Assembly: GCA_021798675.1 (NCBI GenBank) | Contig: JAJZGE010000062.1 | Coordinates: forward strand, 1-7,922 | Length of the DNA: 7,922 bases | Origin: Pseudomonadota bacterium | GTDB lineage: Bacteria > Pseudomonadota > Gammaproteobacteria > Xanthomonadales > Rhodanobacteraceae | Direction of reading: 5' to 3' | Shown here: positions 1 through 7,922 of the stretch, piece after piece | Layout: each line of letters opens with the position of its first letter | Numbering within the stretch: the stretch's first letter is position 1 | Made by a program: the position numbers and the translations under genes | Notes under the pieces: generated by a model | What the model was told of the DNA's origin: nothing | The model's input: only the letters and a program-made list of their open reading frames with translations | The model's database searches: none

Positions 1-82
1 CAGGAGCCGCGGCCTCGGCGGCCGATGCGACGGCAGCGGCTTCGGGGGTGGGCTCGGCGGAGGGCGGAGACATCGCACGCAT
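1..82 (-). CDS. Partial unidentified protein, N-terminus only
   Basis: An open frame enters from the left edge and begins at ATG 82-80, or at a second in-frame ATG at 73-71. The visible N-terminus reads MRAMSPPSAEPTPEA and continues Ala/Glu/Pro-rich to the window edge with no stop, about 27 codons in all. A flexible, low-complexity start like this is common in GC-rich bacteria and gives no clue to function. No good ribosome-binding site lies directly upstream of either ATG. A GAAGGG-like stretch sits about 20 bases before the first one, which is too far to be convincing. The frame has the same orientation as the PAP2 gene 68 bases upstream, so the two could share a transcript. It may be a chance open frame; the gene is not identified. 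Confidence 0.35.
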   Translation of the reverse strand, partial: MRAMSPPSAEPTPEAAAVASAAEAAAP

Positions 83-150
83 GATAGCTGCTGCGGCAGC
101 TTTCCCTTCGCCGCGCCGCGACACAGAGTCAGCCCCGTTTCATCGTCGGC

Positions 151-783
151 CTAGGGATGGGGCTTGAAGCGGTGCACGAAGCCCACCTGGAAGCCGCCCG
201 GCAGCCAGCCGATGATCAGCGGTGACTGTCGGCGCGTTGCCCAGATGCCCACGCCGGCGCCCAGCGCGGCGCCCGCCAGCACGTCGGTCTGCCAGTGGCC
301 GTGCGTCTTCATGCGCGCCACCGCGTCGTAGGTCGGCAGCAGCGCCAGCGCGTAGACCGCGGGGTGCTCCTGGCCGTAGTTGGCGATGAACGGTGTCACC
401 GCGGCGGTGATCGCGGTGACCTCGCCGCTGGGGAAGCTCTGTGCGTGGATGCCCTTGAAGAAGCGGTTCGGATCGGAGGTCTGCGAAGGGCGTTCGCGCT
501 GGAACGTGTACTTCAGCGCCTGTGCGCCAAGGCCGGAGATCGCCATCGCGTCCACCGAGCGCCAGAAGGTGTCGCCCAGCTTGTCCCGGTCGCCGAAGGC
601 CAGCGCGCCGCCGCCGACGGCGAGGATGCTGCCGTACATCAGTGTGAGCTGGTTGCTGCGCTTCCAGATGCCTCTGTTGTCGTAGTGCAGCCGGTGGTCG
701 ATGCCGAGCGGGCCGCCGCCGGCGAGGGCAGGGGCGGGCAGCGTGAAGGCGAGCAGCAACAACGCGTAACGTCGGATGCGCAT
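151..783 (-). CDS. PAP2-family phosphatase-like protein with PSGE variant motif
   Basis: This 210-aa protein belongs to the PAP2 (type 2 phosphatidic acid phosphatase / haloperoxidase) superfamily, whose members remove phosphate from lipid phosphates or other phosphoesters, usually on the outer face of the inner membrane. Residues 1-21 form a signal peptide or first membrane anchor: basic MRIRR, a Leu-rich core, then APALA. The family motifs appear in order. Motif 1 is K91-x6-R98-P99 (KYTFQRERP). Motif 2 is at 118-121 but reads PSGE rather than PSGH. Motif 3 is R157-x5-H163-x3-D167, with Ala156 where Ser is usual. Hydrophobic stretches around 49-65, 122-135, 141-155 and 168-182 suggest membrane association. 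The start is well supported: AAGGGAGG lies 6 bases upstream of ATG 783. The substrate is unknown. Loss of the motif 2 His, the usual proton donor, leaves catalytic activity uncertain. The gene diverges from ligA. Confidence 0.85.
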   Translation of the reverse strand: MRIRRYALLLLAFTLPAPALAGGGPLGIDHRLHYDNRGIWKRSNQLTLMYGSILAVGGGALAFGDRDKLGDTFWRSVDAMAISGLGAQALKYTFQRERPSQTSDPNRFFKGIHAQSFPSGEVTAITAAVTPFIANYGQEHPAVYALALLPTYDAVARMKTHGHWQTDVLAGAALGAGVGIWATRRQSPLIIGWLPGGFQVGFVHRFKPHP

Positions 784-789
784 GGGGTG

Positions 790-797
790 CCTCCCTT
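790..797 (-). promoter_or_regulatory. Strong Shine-Dalgarno of the PAP2 gene
   Basis: The minus strand reads AAGGGAGG, six bases before ATG 783. It is among the best ribosome-binding sites in the window and fixes the start of the 210-aa protein, ruling out the longer 331-aa frame on the same strand. Confidence 0.75.
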
Positions 798-827
798 GCG
801 ACCCGTGGGTGAGGCCGCAGCGACGAC

Positions 828-833
828 ATTCTA
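828..833 (-). promoter_or_regulatory. Candidate -10 box for the PAP2 gene
   Basis: The minus strand carries TAGAAT, five of six matches to the sigma-70 -10 consensus. It is placed to give a leader of roughly 35-40 bases before the Shine-Dalgarno and ATG 783. No good -35 hexamer is found 16-18 bases further upstream, so the call rests on the -10 and its position alone. Confidence 0.35.
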
Positions 834-861
834 TGCCTGCCGGCCTTCGACTGGCTTACTT

Positions 862-878
862 CGGACGTCCGTCGCGAC
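862..878. promoter_or_regulatory. Two abutting palindromes upstream of ligA
   Basis: CGGACGTCCG at 862-871 is a perfect 10-bp palindrome, and GTCGCGAC at 871-878 is a perfect 8-bp palindrome sharing one base with it. They lie 24-40 bases before the ligA start, between the two divergent genes, where an operator or a small structured leader would be expected. Short GC-rich palindromes also arise by chance at this base composition, so an operator role is only a suggestion. Confidence 0.25.
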
Positions 879-889
879 GCGGGGGTCGC

Positions 890-4257
<3,368 letters not shown>

Positions 4258-4259
4258 CC

Positions 4260-4655
4260 ATGCCGGAGCCACTGCTGCGCGGCATCCACCATGTCGCCCT
4301 GATCTGCTCGGACTATCCGCGCTCGAAGGCGTTCTACAGCGAGTTGCTGGGCTTGCGCGTCGTGCACGAGGTCTACCGCGAGGCCCGCGATTCCTGGAAG
4401 TGCGACCTGGAAGTCAGCCCCGGCGTGCAGCTGGAACTGTTCTCCTTTCCCGGTGCGCCGCCGCGCCCCTCCTGGCCGGAGGCGCAGGGGTTGCGCCACC
4501 TGGCTTTCGCGGTGGCGGACGTGGATGCCGCGGTGGCGGCGTTGACGGCGCACGGGGTGGTCTGTGAGGCGGTGCGCGTGGACGAATACACCGGCAGGCG
4601 CTTCGTCTTTTTCGCCGACCCGGATGGCCTGCCGATCGAGCTCTACGAGAGCTAG
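4260..4655 (+). CDS. gloA2: VOC-family glyoxalase-like metalloprotein GloA2 (YaeR type)
   Basis: This 131-aa protein closely resembles E. coli YaeR/GloA2, a small single-domain member of the vicinal oxygen chelate fold related to glyoxalase I. Shared hallmarks include VYREARDSWK at 38-47, ELFSFP at 59-64, GLRHLAF at 77-83, and PDGLPIELYE at 121-130. The four metal ligands expected by analogy with glyoxalase I are H11, E59, H80 and E127, all present. The substrate of this subgroup is not firmly known; a glutathione or 2-oxoaldehyde reaction is possible but is inferred from the fold. The gene starts two bases after the epmA stop, with GGAGG seven bases upstream. It is therefore probably the last gene of the ligA-epmA-gloA2 transcript, which ends at the stem-loop 24 bases downstream. 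Confidence 0.9.
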   Translation: MPEPLLRGIHHVALICSDYPRSKAFYSELLGLRVVHEVYREARDSWKCDLEVSPGVQLELFSFPGAPPRPSWPEAQGLRHLAFAVADVDAAVAALTAHGVVCEAVRVDEYTGRRFVFFADPDGLPIELYES

Positions 4656-4679
4656 GGGCGTAGTTGTCCAGGGGCGTTG

Positions 4680-4713
4680 CCGCGACACGCGGCGTGCAGG
4701 CCGCGTGTCGCGG
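4680..4713. terminator. Bidirectional stem-loop terminator between gloA2 and aqpZ
   Basis: The arm CCGCGACACGCGG at 4680-4692 pairs perfectly over 13 bases with 4701-4713, leaving an 8-base loop. It lies between two convergent stop codons (gloA2 ending at 4655, aqpZ ending at 4723), where a shared terminator belongs. Neither side has a clean T-run; the plus side continues GCTGTTCCCTC. Efficiency as an intrinsic terminator is therefore uncertain, although stems without U-tracts are frequent in GC-rich genomes. Confidence 0.75.
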
Positions 4714-4722
4714 GCTGTTCCC

Positions 4723-5454
4723 TCAGGCCAGGTCGCCCTTGATATCGGGCAGGGCGGGCCGGTCGCTCCACAAGTAGCGGTAGATCAGGCCGCCGATGAC
4801 GCCGCCGACGATCGGCATCACCCAGAAGAACCACAGCTGCTGCACCGCCCAGCCACCCTGGAAGAAGGCCACGGCGGTGGAGCGCGCCGGGTTCACCGAG
4901 GTGTTGGTGACCGGGATGCTGATCAGGTGGATCAGGGTCAGCGCCAGGCCGATCGCGACGCCGGCGAAGCCGGCCGGTGCGCTCTTGTGGGTGGCCCCCA
5001 TGATGATGAACAGGAAGAAGGCGGTCATCACGATCTCGCACACCGCGGCGGCGGCCATCGAATAGCCGCCCGGCGAATGCGCGCCGTAGCCGTTCGAGGC
5101 GAAGCCGCCGCCGACGGGATCGAAGCCAGCCTTGCCCGAGGCGATCACGTACAGCACCGCGCCGGCCACCAGGCCGCCGACCACCTGGGCGACGATGTAG
5201 GGAATCACTTCCTTCAGCGGAAAGCGGCCGCCGGCGGCGAGTCCGCAGGTCACCGCGGGGTTGATGTGGCAGCCGGAAATGTGGCCGATGGCGTAGCACA
5301 TCGTCAGCAGGGTGAGGCCGAAGGCCAGCGCCACGCCGGCGAAGCCGATGCCCAGCTCGGGGAATCCCGCAGCCAGCACGGCGCTGCCGCAGCCCCCCAG
5401 CACCAGCCAGAACGTGCCGAAAAATTCGGCGGTCATGCGTTTGCCCAGATTCAT
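4723..5454 (-). CDS. aqpZ: Aquaporin Z, water channel
   Basis: AqpZ is an inner-membrane tetrameric channel that passes water rapidly down osmotic gradients. The 243-aa protein is very similar to E. coli AqpZ along its whole length (for example [20 protein letters not shown] at 13-32). Both pore NPA boxes are intact at 65-67 and 188-190. The aromatic/arginine filter residues of a strict water channel are present: F45, H176, T185 and R191, equivalent to F43, H174, T183 and R189 of E. coli. Six membrane spans and two half-helices fit the length. AGAGGGG (5461-5467 on the plus strand) lies six bases before ATG 5454 and supports this start. A longer frame running upstream to 5694 is translated leader sequence with no family similarity. 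The gene converges with gloA2 and diverges from the MFS gene. Confidence 0.97.
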   Translation of the reverse strand: MNLGKRMTAEFFGTFWLVLGGCGSAVLAAGFPELGIGFAGVALAFGLTLLTMCYAIGHISGCHINPAVTCGLAAGGRFPLKEVIPYIVAQVVGGLVAGAVLYVIASGKAGFDPVGGGFASNGYGAHSPGGYSMAAAAVCEIVMTAFFLFIIMGATHKSAPAGFAGVAIGLALTLIHLISIPVTNTSVNPARSTAVAFFQGGWAVQQLWFFWVMPIVGGVIGGLIYRYLWSDRPALPDIKGDLA

Positions 5455-5663
5455 CGGAAGCCCCTCTCGATTGCGCGGGTGAGCGTCGGCATCTCTGCTG
5501 CGCGATGCCTGCCGGTTGGCTGGCCGGAGGCCGGGGTTGAACGTCGTCTGCACATCCCCGGCAAGCGACTCCAGTCCGCCCGAGCATAGAGGAAAACGGT
5601 TGCACCAGGCACCGCATGCTGGGTTATGTTGCCGGCTCCTTTTCCGCAGGCCGCGATTCCCCC
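5455..5663. promoter_or_regulatory. Divergent control region between aqpZ and the MFS gene
   Basis: These 209 bases hold no convincing gene. On the minus side, the aqpZ leader includes the Shine-Dalgarno at 5461-5467 and two small inverted repeats: GGCATC/GATGCC at 5488-5493 and 5504-5509, and GCCGGGG/CCCCGGC at 5530-5536 and 5556-5562. A weak -10-like TATGCT lies at 5583-5588 on the minus strand without a recognisable -35; if used, the aqpZ leader would be about 120 bases. On the plus side, a candidate promoter for the transporter lies at 5600-5630. Confidence 0.5.
5600..5630 (+). promoter_or_regulatory. Candidate sigma-70 promoter of the MFS gene
   Basis: TTGCAC at 5600-5605 resembles a -35 box. 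TATGTT at 5625-5630 (or TTATGT, one base earlier) resembles a -10 box, with an 18-19 base spacer. The implied transcript start near 5637 lies 27 bases before ATG 5664. Because the boxes straddle the alternative upstream ATG at 5616, they favour the shorter protein. Confidence 0.4.
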
Positions 5664-6956
5664 ATGAGCGAAGCCACTCCCTTGCCGGCGGCACGCCCGC
5701 TGGATCGCCGCGATGCGCGCACCTTGCTGCTGTCTGCCCTGGGCGGCGCGCTGGAGTTCTACGACTTCGTGGTGTTCGTGTTCCTCACGCAACAGTTGGG
5801 AGAGCTGTTCTTTCCGCAGGGCACCGCGCCTTGGCTGGCGCAGGTCAAGGTCTACAGCATCTTCGCAGCGGGCTACCTGGCGCGGCCGCTGGGCGGCATC
5901 GTGATGGCGCATTTCGGCGACCGCTCCGGGCGCAAGCGGATGTTCACGCTGAGCGTGTTCCTGATGGCGCTGCCCACGCTGGCGATCGGACTGCTGCCCA
6001 CCTATGCACACATCGGCATGCTGGCGCCGCTGCTGTTGCTGCTGCTACGAATCGTGCAGGGCATCGCGGTGGGCGGCGAGGTGCCGGGGGCGTGGGTGTT
6101 CGTGGCCGAGCACGCGCCGGCCACGCGAACGGGTTTAGCTTGCGGCAGCCTGACCGCGGGACTCACCGCGGGCATCCTGATCGGTTCGCTGTTGGCGGCC
6201 TGGCTCAATGCGCGGCTGGCTCCGGCGCAATTGCTGGACTGGGGTTGGCGCGTGCCGTTCCTGCTCGGCGGCGTGTTCGGTTTCGCCGCGGTGTGGCTGC
6301 GCCGCTGGCTCAGCGAGACGCCGGTGTTCGCGGAGATGCGCGAGCGCCAGCAGCTCAGCCGCGAACTGCCATTGCGCGTGGTGCTGGCCGGGCACCGGCG
6401 CAGCGTGGTGGTGTCGATGCTGGTGACCTGGATGCTCACCGCTGCCATCGTGGTGCTGATCCTGATGCTGCCGACGCTGGCGCCGAAAGGCTTCGGCATC
6501 CCGCCGAGGCTGGCCTTCTTCGGCAACGCGCTGGCCGCCTGCGCGCTCACCGTCGGTTGCATCGCCTACGGCTGGCTGGCCGACCGCTGCGGCGCCTTGC
6601 GGATCCTGCTGTTCGGCTCGCTGCTGCTGGTCGCTGGCACGTGGGCGCTGTTCGCCGACCTGGCCGCGGGCGGCGCGCATTTCCTGGGGTTGTACGCGCT
6701 GGTCGGCCTGCTGGTGGGCGTGGTCGGCGTGGTGCCGGTGGTGATGGTGCAGGCGTTTCCGCCGCCGGTGCGCTTCTCCGGCCTGTCGTTTTCGTACAAC
6801 GTGGCCTATGCCGTGTTCGGCGCCGGCACCGCCGCGATGATCGGCTGGCTCGCCGTGCACGCCGGGCGTATGGCGCCGGCGTGGTACGTGGTGATCACGG
6901 CGGTGGTGGGCGCGGGCGTGAGCGCCTCGCTGCTGCTGCGTCGCGAGGCCGGTTAG
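5664..6956 (+). CDS. MFS transporter, metabolite:H+ symporter (MHS) type
   Basis: This 430-aa inner-membrane protein is a major facilitator superfamily carrier with about 12 membrane helices. It looks like the MHS group (ProP, ShiA and citrate-type carriers), which couple uptake of organic acids, osmolytes or similar small solutes to protons. Supporting features are [11 protein letters not shown] at 28-38 (helix 1), [19 protein letters not shown] at 74-92 (motif A in loop 2-3), [11 protein letters not shown] at 129-139 (helix 4), a degenerate motif A repeat GWLADRCG at 303-310, and [13 protein letters not shown] at 370-382. The start is placed at ATG 5664, not 5616, because the candidate promoter overlaps the upstream start and the N-terminus then fits the family. 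The Shine-Dalgarno is weak (GCAGG, 13 bases away). No neighbouring enzyme indicates the substrate. Its TAG stop interlocks with the stop of the DUF2461 gene. Confidence 0.88.
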   Translation: MSEATPLPAARPLDRRDARTLLLSALGGALEFYDFVVFVFLTQQLGELFFPQGTAPWLAQVKVYSIFAAGYLARPLGGIVMAHFGDRSGRKRMFTLSVFLMALPTLAIGLLPTYAHIGMLAPLLLLLLRIVQGIAVGGEVPGAWVFVAEHAPATRTGLACGSLTAGLTAGILIGSLLAAWLNARLAPAQLLDWGWRVPFLLGGVFGFAAVWLRRWLSETPVFAEMRERQQLSRELPLRVVLAGHRRSVVVSMLVTWMLTAAIVVLILMLPTLAPKGFGIPPRLAFFGNALAACALTVGCIAYGWLADRCGALRILLFGSLLLVAGTWALFADLAAGGAHFLGLYALVGLLVGVVGVVPVVMVQAFPPPVRFSGLSFSYNVAYAVFGAGTAAMIGWLAVHAGRMAPAWYVVITAVVGAGVSASLLLRREAG

Positions 6957-7639
6957 AACTCCAGCTCCTGCGTGGCGCAGAGGTAATCCACCATCGGTGC
7001 CACACGCTTGAAGCAGGCCACCGTCCACGGCAGCAGTTCGCTGGAGCAGGCCATGGCTTCGTCGAAGCCTTCGCCGGCGGCGAAGTCCTTGCGCTTCAGG
7101 TCCTCGATCAACGCGTGGTTGGGATCGTAGCCGTGCGGCGGACGCTTCAGCGATTCGCCCCAGAACGCCAGATGGTCGCGGAACGCCTTGCTTTGCGTGG
7201 CCTGCTTCCACGCAGCCGGGTTGTCGGCGATGAAGGCGCGGATCTTCTTCAGCGCGTCGGGCTCCGGGTGCCACATGCCGCCGCCGGCGAAGCAATCGCC
7301 GGGCTGGATATGCAGGTAGAACGCGGGCGCGGGGATTTCGTGGCGGCGCTCGTGGAAGAAGCGCGAACCCTGCCATGGCTTGTACGGCAGCTTGTCGTTG
7401 GAGAAGCGCGTATCGCGGAAGATGCGGTACAGCGAACCGCCGTTCTTGCGCGGGTCGGCGCGGTAATGCGCGCTGATTTTTGCCAGCGGCGCCTGCATGT
7501 CGGTGATGAGCTGGAGGAAGGGTTCACGCACGTGACGCTCGTAGTCGGCCTTGTGCGCGGCGAACCACTCGCGGTTGTTGTTGCGGGCCAGCGCGCGCAG
7601 GAACTTGAACGTGGCGGGGCTGAAGTAGGCGTGGGGCAT
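6953..7639 (-). CDS. DUF2461 (TIGR02453) family protein
   Basis: This 228-aa protein is a full-length member of the uncharacterised DUF2461/TIGR02453 family. Recognisable blocks are an N-terminal NNNREWFAAHK at 20-30, SLYRIFRDTRFSNDKLPYK at 69-87, FYLHIQPGDCFAGGG at 107-121 followed by MWHPEP at 122-127, and a conserved C-terminal helical part. No signal peptide or membrane segment is visible, so it is probably cytosolic. No catalytic mechanism is established for the family, and none is claimed here. The gene starts 23 bases after the sbcB stop on the same strand, so co-transcription with exonuclease I is likely. A weak GAG-type ribosome-binding site precedes ATG 7639. Its TAA stop (7 CDS bases' distance is not involved; the codon occupies 6953-6955) overlaps the MFS stop tail to tail. 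Confidence 0.88.
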   Translation of the reverse strand: MPHAYFSPATFKFLRALARNNNREWFAAHKADYERHVREPFLQLITDMQAPLAKISAHYRADPRKNGGSLYRIFRDTRFSNDKLPYKPWQGSRFFHERRHEIPAPAFYLHIQPGDCFAGGGMWHPEPDALKKIRAFIADNPAAWKQATQSKAFRDHLAFWGESLKRPPHGYDPNHALIEDLKRKDFAAGEGFDEAMACSSELLPWTVACFKRVAPMVDYLCATQELEF

Positions 7640-7647
7640 GGCGTCTC

Positions 7648-7675
7648 GGTCAGTTCGATGTGTCAGGTCAGTTCG
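7648..7675. repeat. 10-bp direct repeat at the sbcB-DUF2461 junction
   Basis: GGTCAGTTCG occurs at 7648-7657 and again at 7666-7675, an 18-base periodicity. One copy lies within the last codons of sbcB and the other between its stop codon and the DUF2461 start. This could be a small duplication that generated the spacer, or chance. No function is evident. Confidence 0.5.
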
Positions 7676-7922
7676 GTTGTGAGCGTTTCGCCCCAGGCTT
7701 GCAACTGATCCAGCAACGGCAGCTTGTCCTGCCGGGATGGATCGGTGCGCAAGGCGGCGAGCGCGGCGAAATAGTCGTCCAGGGTGAGCGTGGTGAGCGG
7801 CGTCGGGCGGGTGAGGCGCTGGCGTCGGAAGTTTTCCCAGCGTTCGCGTTCGCCGGCATCCAGGGTCTCGGGCCAGTTGCGGGCGCGATAGCGGAACAGC
7901 AGTTCCGCATAGCGTGGATCGC
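7663..7922 (-). CDS. sbcB: Exonuclease I (SbcB), C-terminal part only
   Basis: The frame runs in from the right edge and ends at TGA 7665-7663, giving 85 complete codons. The protein fragment begins DPRYAELLFRYRARNWPETL and closely resembles the C-terminal helical extension of E. coli exonuclease I, whose matching block also contains LLFRYRARN. Exonuclease I is a DnaQ-like 3'-5' single-strand DNA exonuclease acting in mismatch repair and in processing of recombination intermediates. Its catalytic domain would lie beyond the window, so the nuclease active site cannot be checked here. The frame has no start codon in the window. The DUF2461 gene follows 23 bases downstream on the same strand. 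The remainder of the gene, roughly 390 codons by family length, should continue to the right. Confidence 0.88.
   Translation of the reverse strand, partial: DPRYAELLFRYRARNWPETLDAGERERWENFRRQRLTRPTPLTTLTLDDYFAALAALRTDPSRQDKLPLLDQLQAWGETLTTELT

Noticed and set aside
5616..5663. Upstream start for the MFS gene adding 16 residues
   Set aside because: The candidate promoter -10 box lies inside this stretch and the added residues are not needed for the family fold. The rejection is moderate, since neither start has a strong Shine-Dalgarno.
5455..5694. N-terminal extension of AqpZ by 80 residues
   Set aside because: The extra residues have no aquaporin similarity, and a good Shine-Dalgarno (AGAGGGG) lies six bases before ATG 5454, where E. 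coli AqpZ also begins.
6135..7376. Minus-strand open frame of 413 aa antisense to the MFS gene
   Set aside because: Its composition is low-complexity His/Gln/Arg/Ala, and it overlaps both the transporter and the DUF2461 gene in the wrong frame.
5516..7708. Plus-strand open frame of 730 aa across the MFS and DUF2461 genes
   Set aside because: It covers two convergent genes that have recognisable family sequences in other frames; its own translation is Arg/Ala-rich without motifs.
7668..7910. 80-aa minus-strand open frame at the right edge
   Set aside because: It is an out-of-frame shadow; the frame ending at 7663 encodes the recognisable exonuclease I C-terminus.

Overview
The window comes from a GC-rich gammaproteobacterial chromosome and carries mostly housekeeping and membrane-transport genes. 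The very high G+C at third codon positions, an enlarged NAD-dependent DNA ligase (799 aa against about 670 in Escherichia coli), and gammaproteobacterial versions of EpmA, GloA2 (YaeR type), AqpZ and exonuclease I point to the order Lysobacterales (Xanthomonadales). Rhodanobacteraceae (Rhodanobacter, Dyella or relatives) is my best guess. This is an inference from protein resemblance, not a computed placement.

Layout from left to right. (1) Positions 1-82, minus strand: the first codons of an unidentified gene with an Ala/Pro/Glu-rich start. (2) 151-783, minus: a secreted or membrane PAP2-type phosphatase-like protein in which the usual PSGH motif reads PSGE. (3) 784-901: a short divergent control region with a candidate -10 box for the PAP2 gene and two abutting palindromes upstream of ligA. 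(4) 902-4655, plus: a tight three-gene unit, ligA (DNA ligase), epmA (EF-P beta-lysine ligase) and gloA2 (glyoxalase-like VOC protein), joined by a 4-base GTGA overlap and a 2-base gap. It ends at a strong 13-bp stem-loop (4680-4713) that can also terminate the converging aqpZ. (5) 4723-5454, minus: aquaporin Z. (6) 5455-5663: a 209-base divergent region with a candidate promoter for the transporter gene and two small inverted repeats in the aqpZ leader. (7) 5664-6956, plus: an MFS transporter of the metabolite:H+ symporter type. (8) 6953-7639, minus: a DUF2461 protein whose stop codon interlocks with that of the transporter. (9) 7663-7922, minus: the C-terminal 85 codons of sbcB (exonuclease I), lying just upstream of the DUF2461 gene and probably co-transcribed with it.

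Functionally, ligA and sbcB serve DNA replication and repair, epmA matures translation factor EF-P, and gloA2 probably handles a small reactive metabolite. AqpZ and the MFS protein handle water and an unknown small solute. No mobile element, CRISPR array, tRNA, rRNA or obvious defence system was seen, and no stretch longer than 300 bases lacks a gene. I found no convincing new multi-gene system. The items most worth a second look are the rearranged helix-hairpin-helix region and insertions of LigA, the PSGE variant of the PAP2 protein, and the sbcB-DUF2461 pairing.
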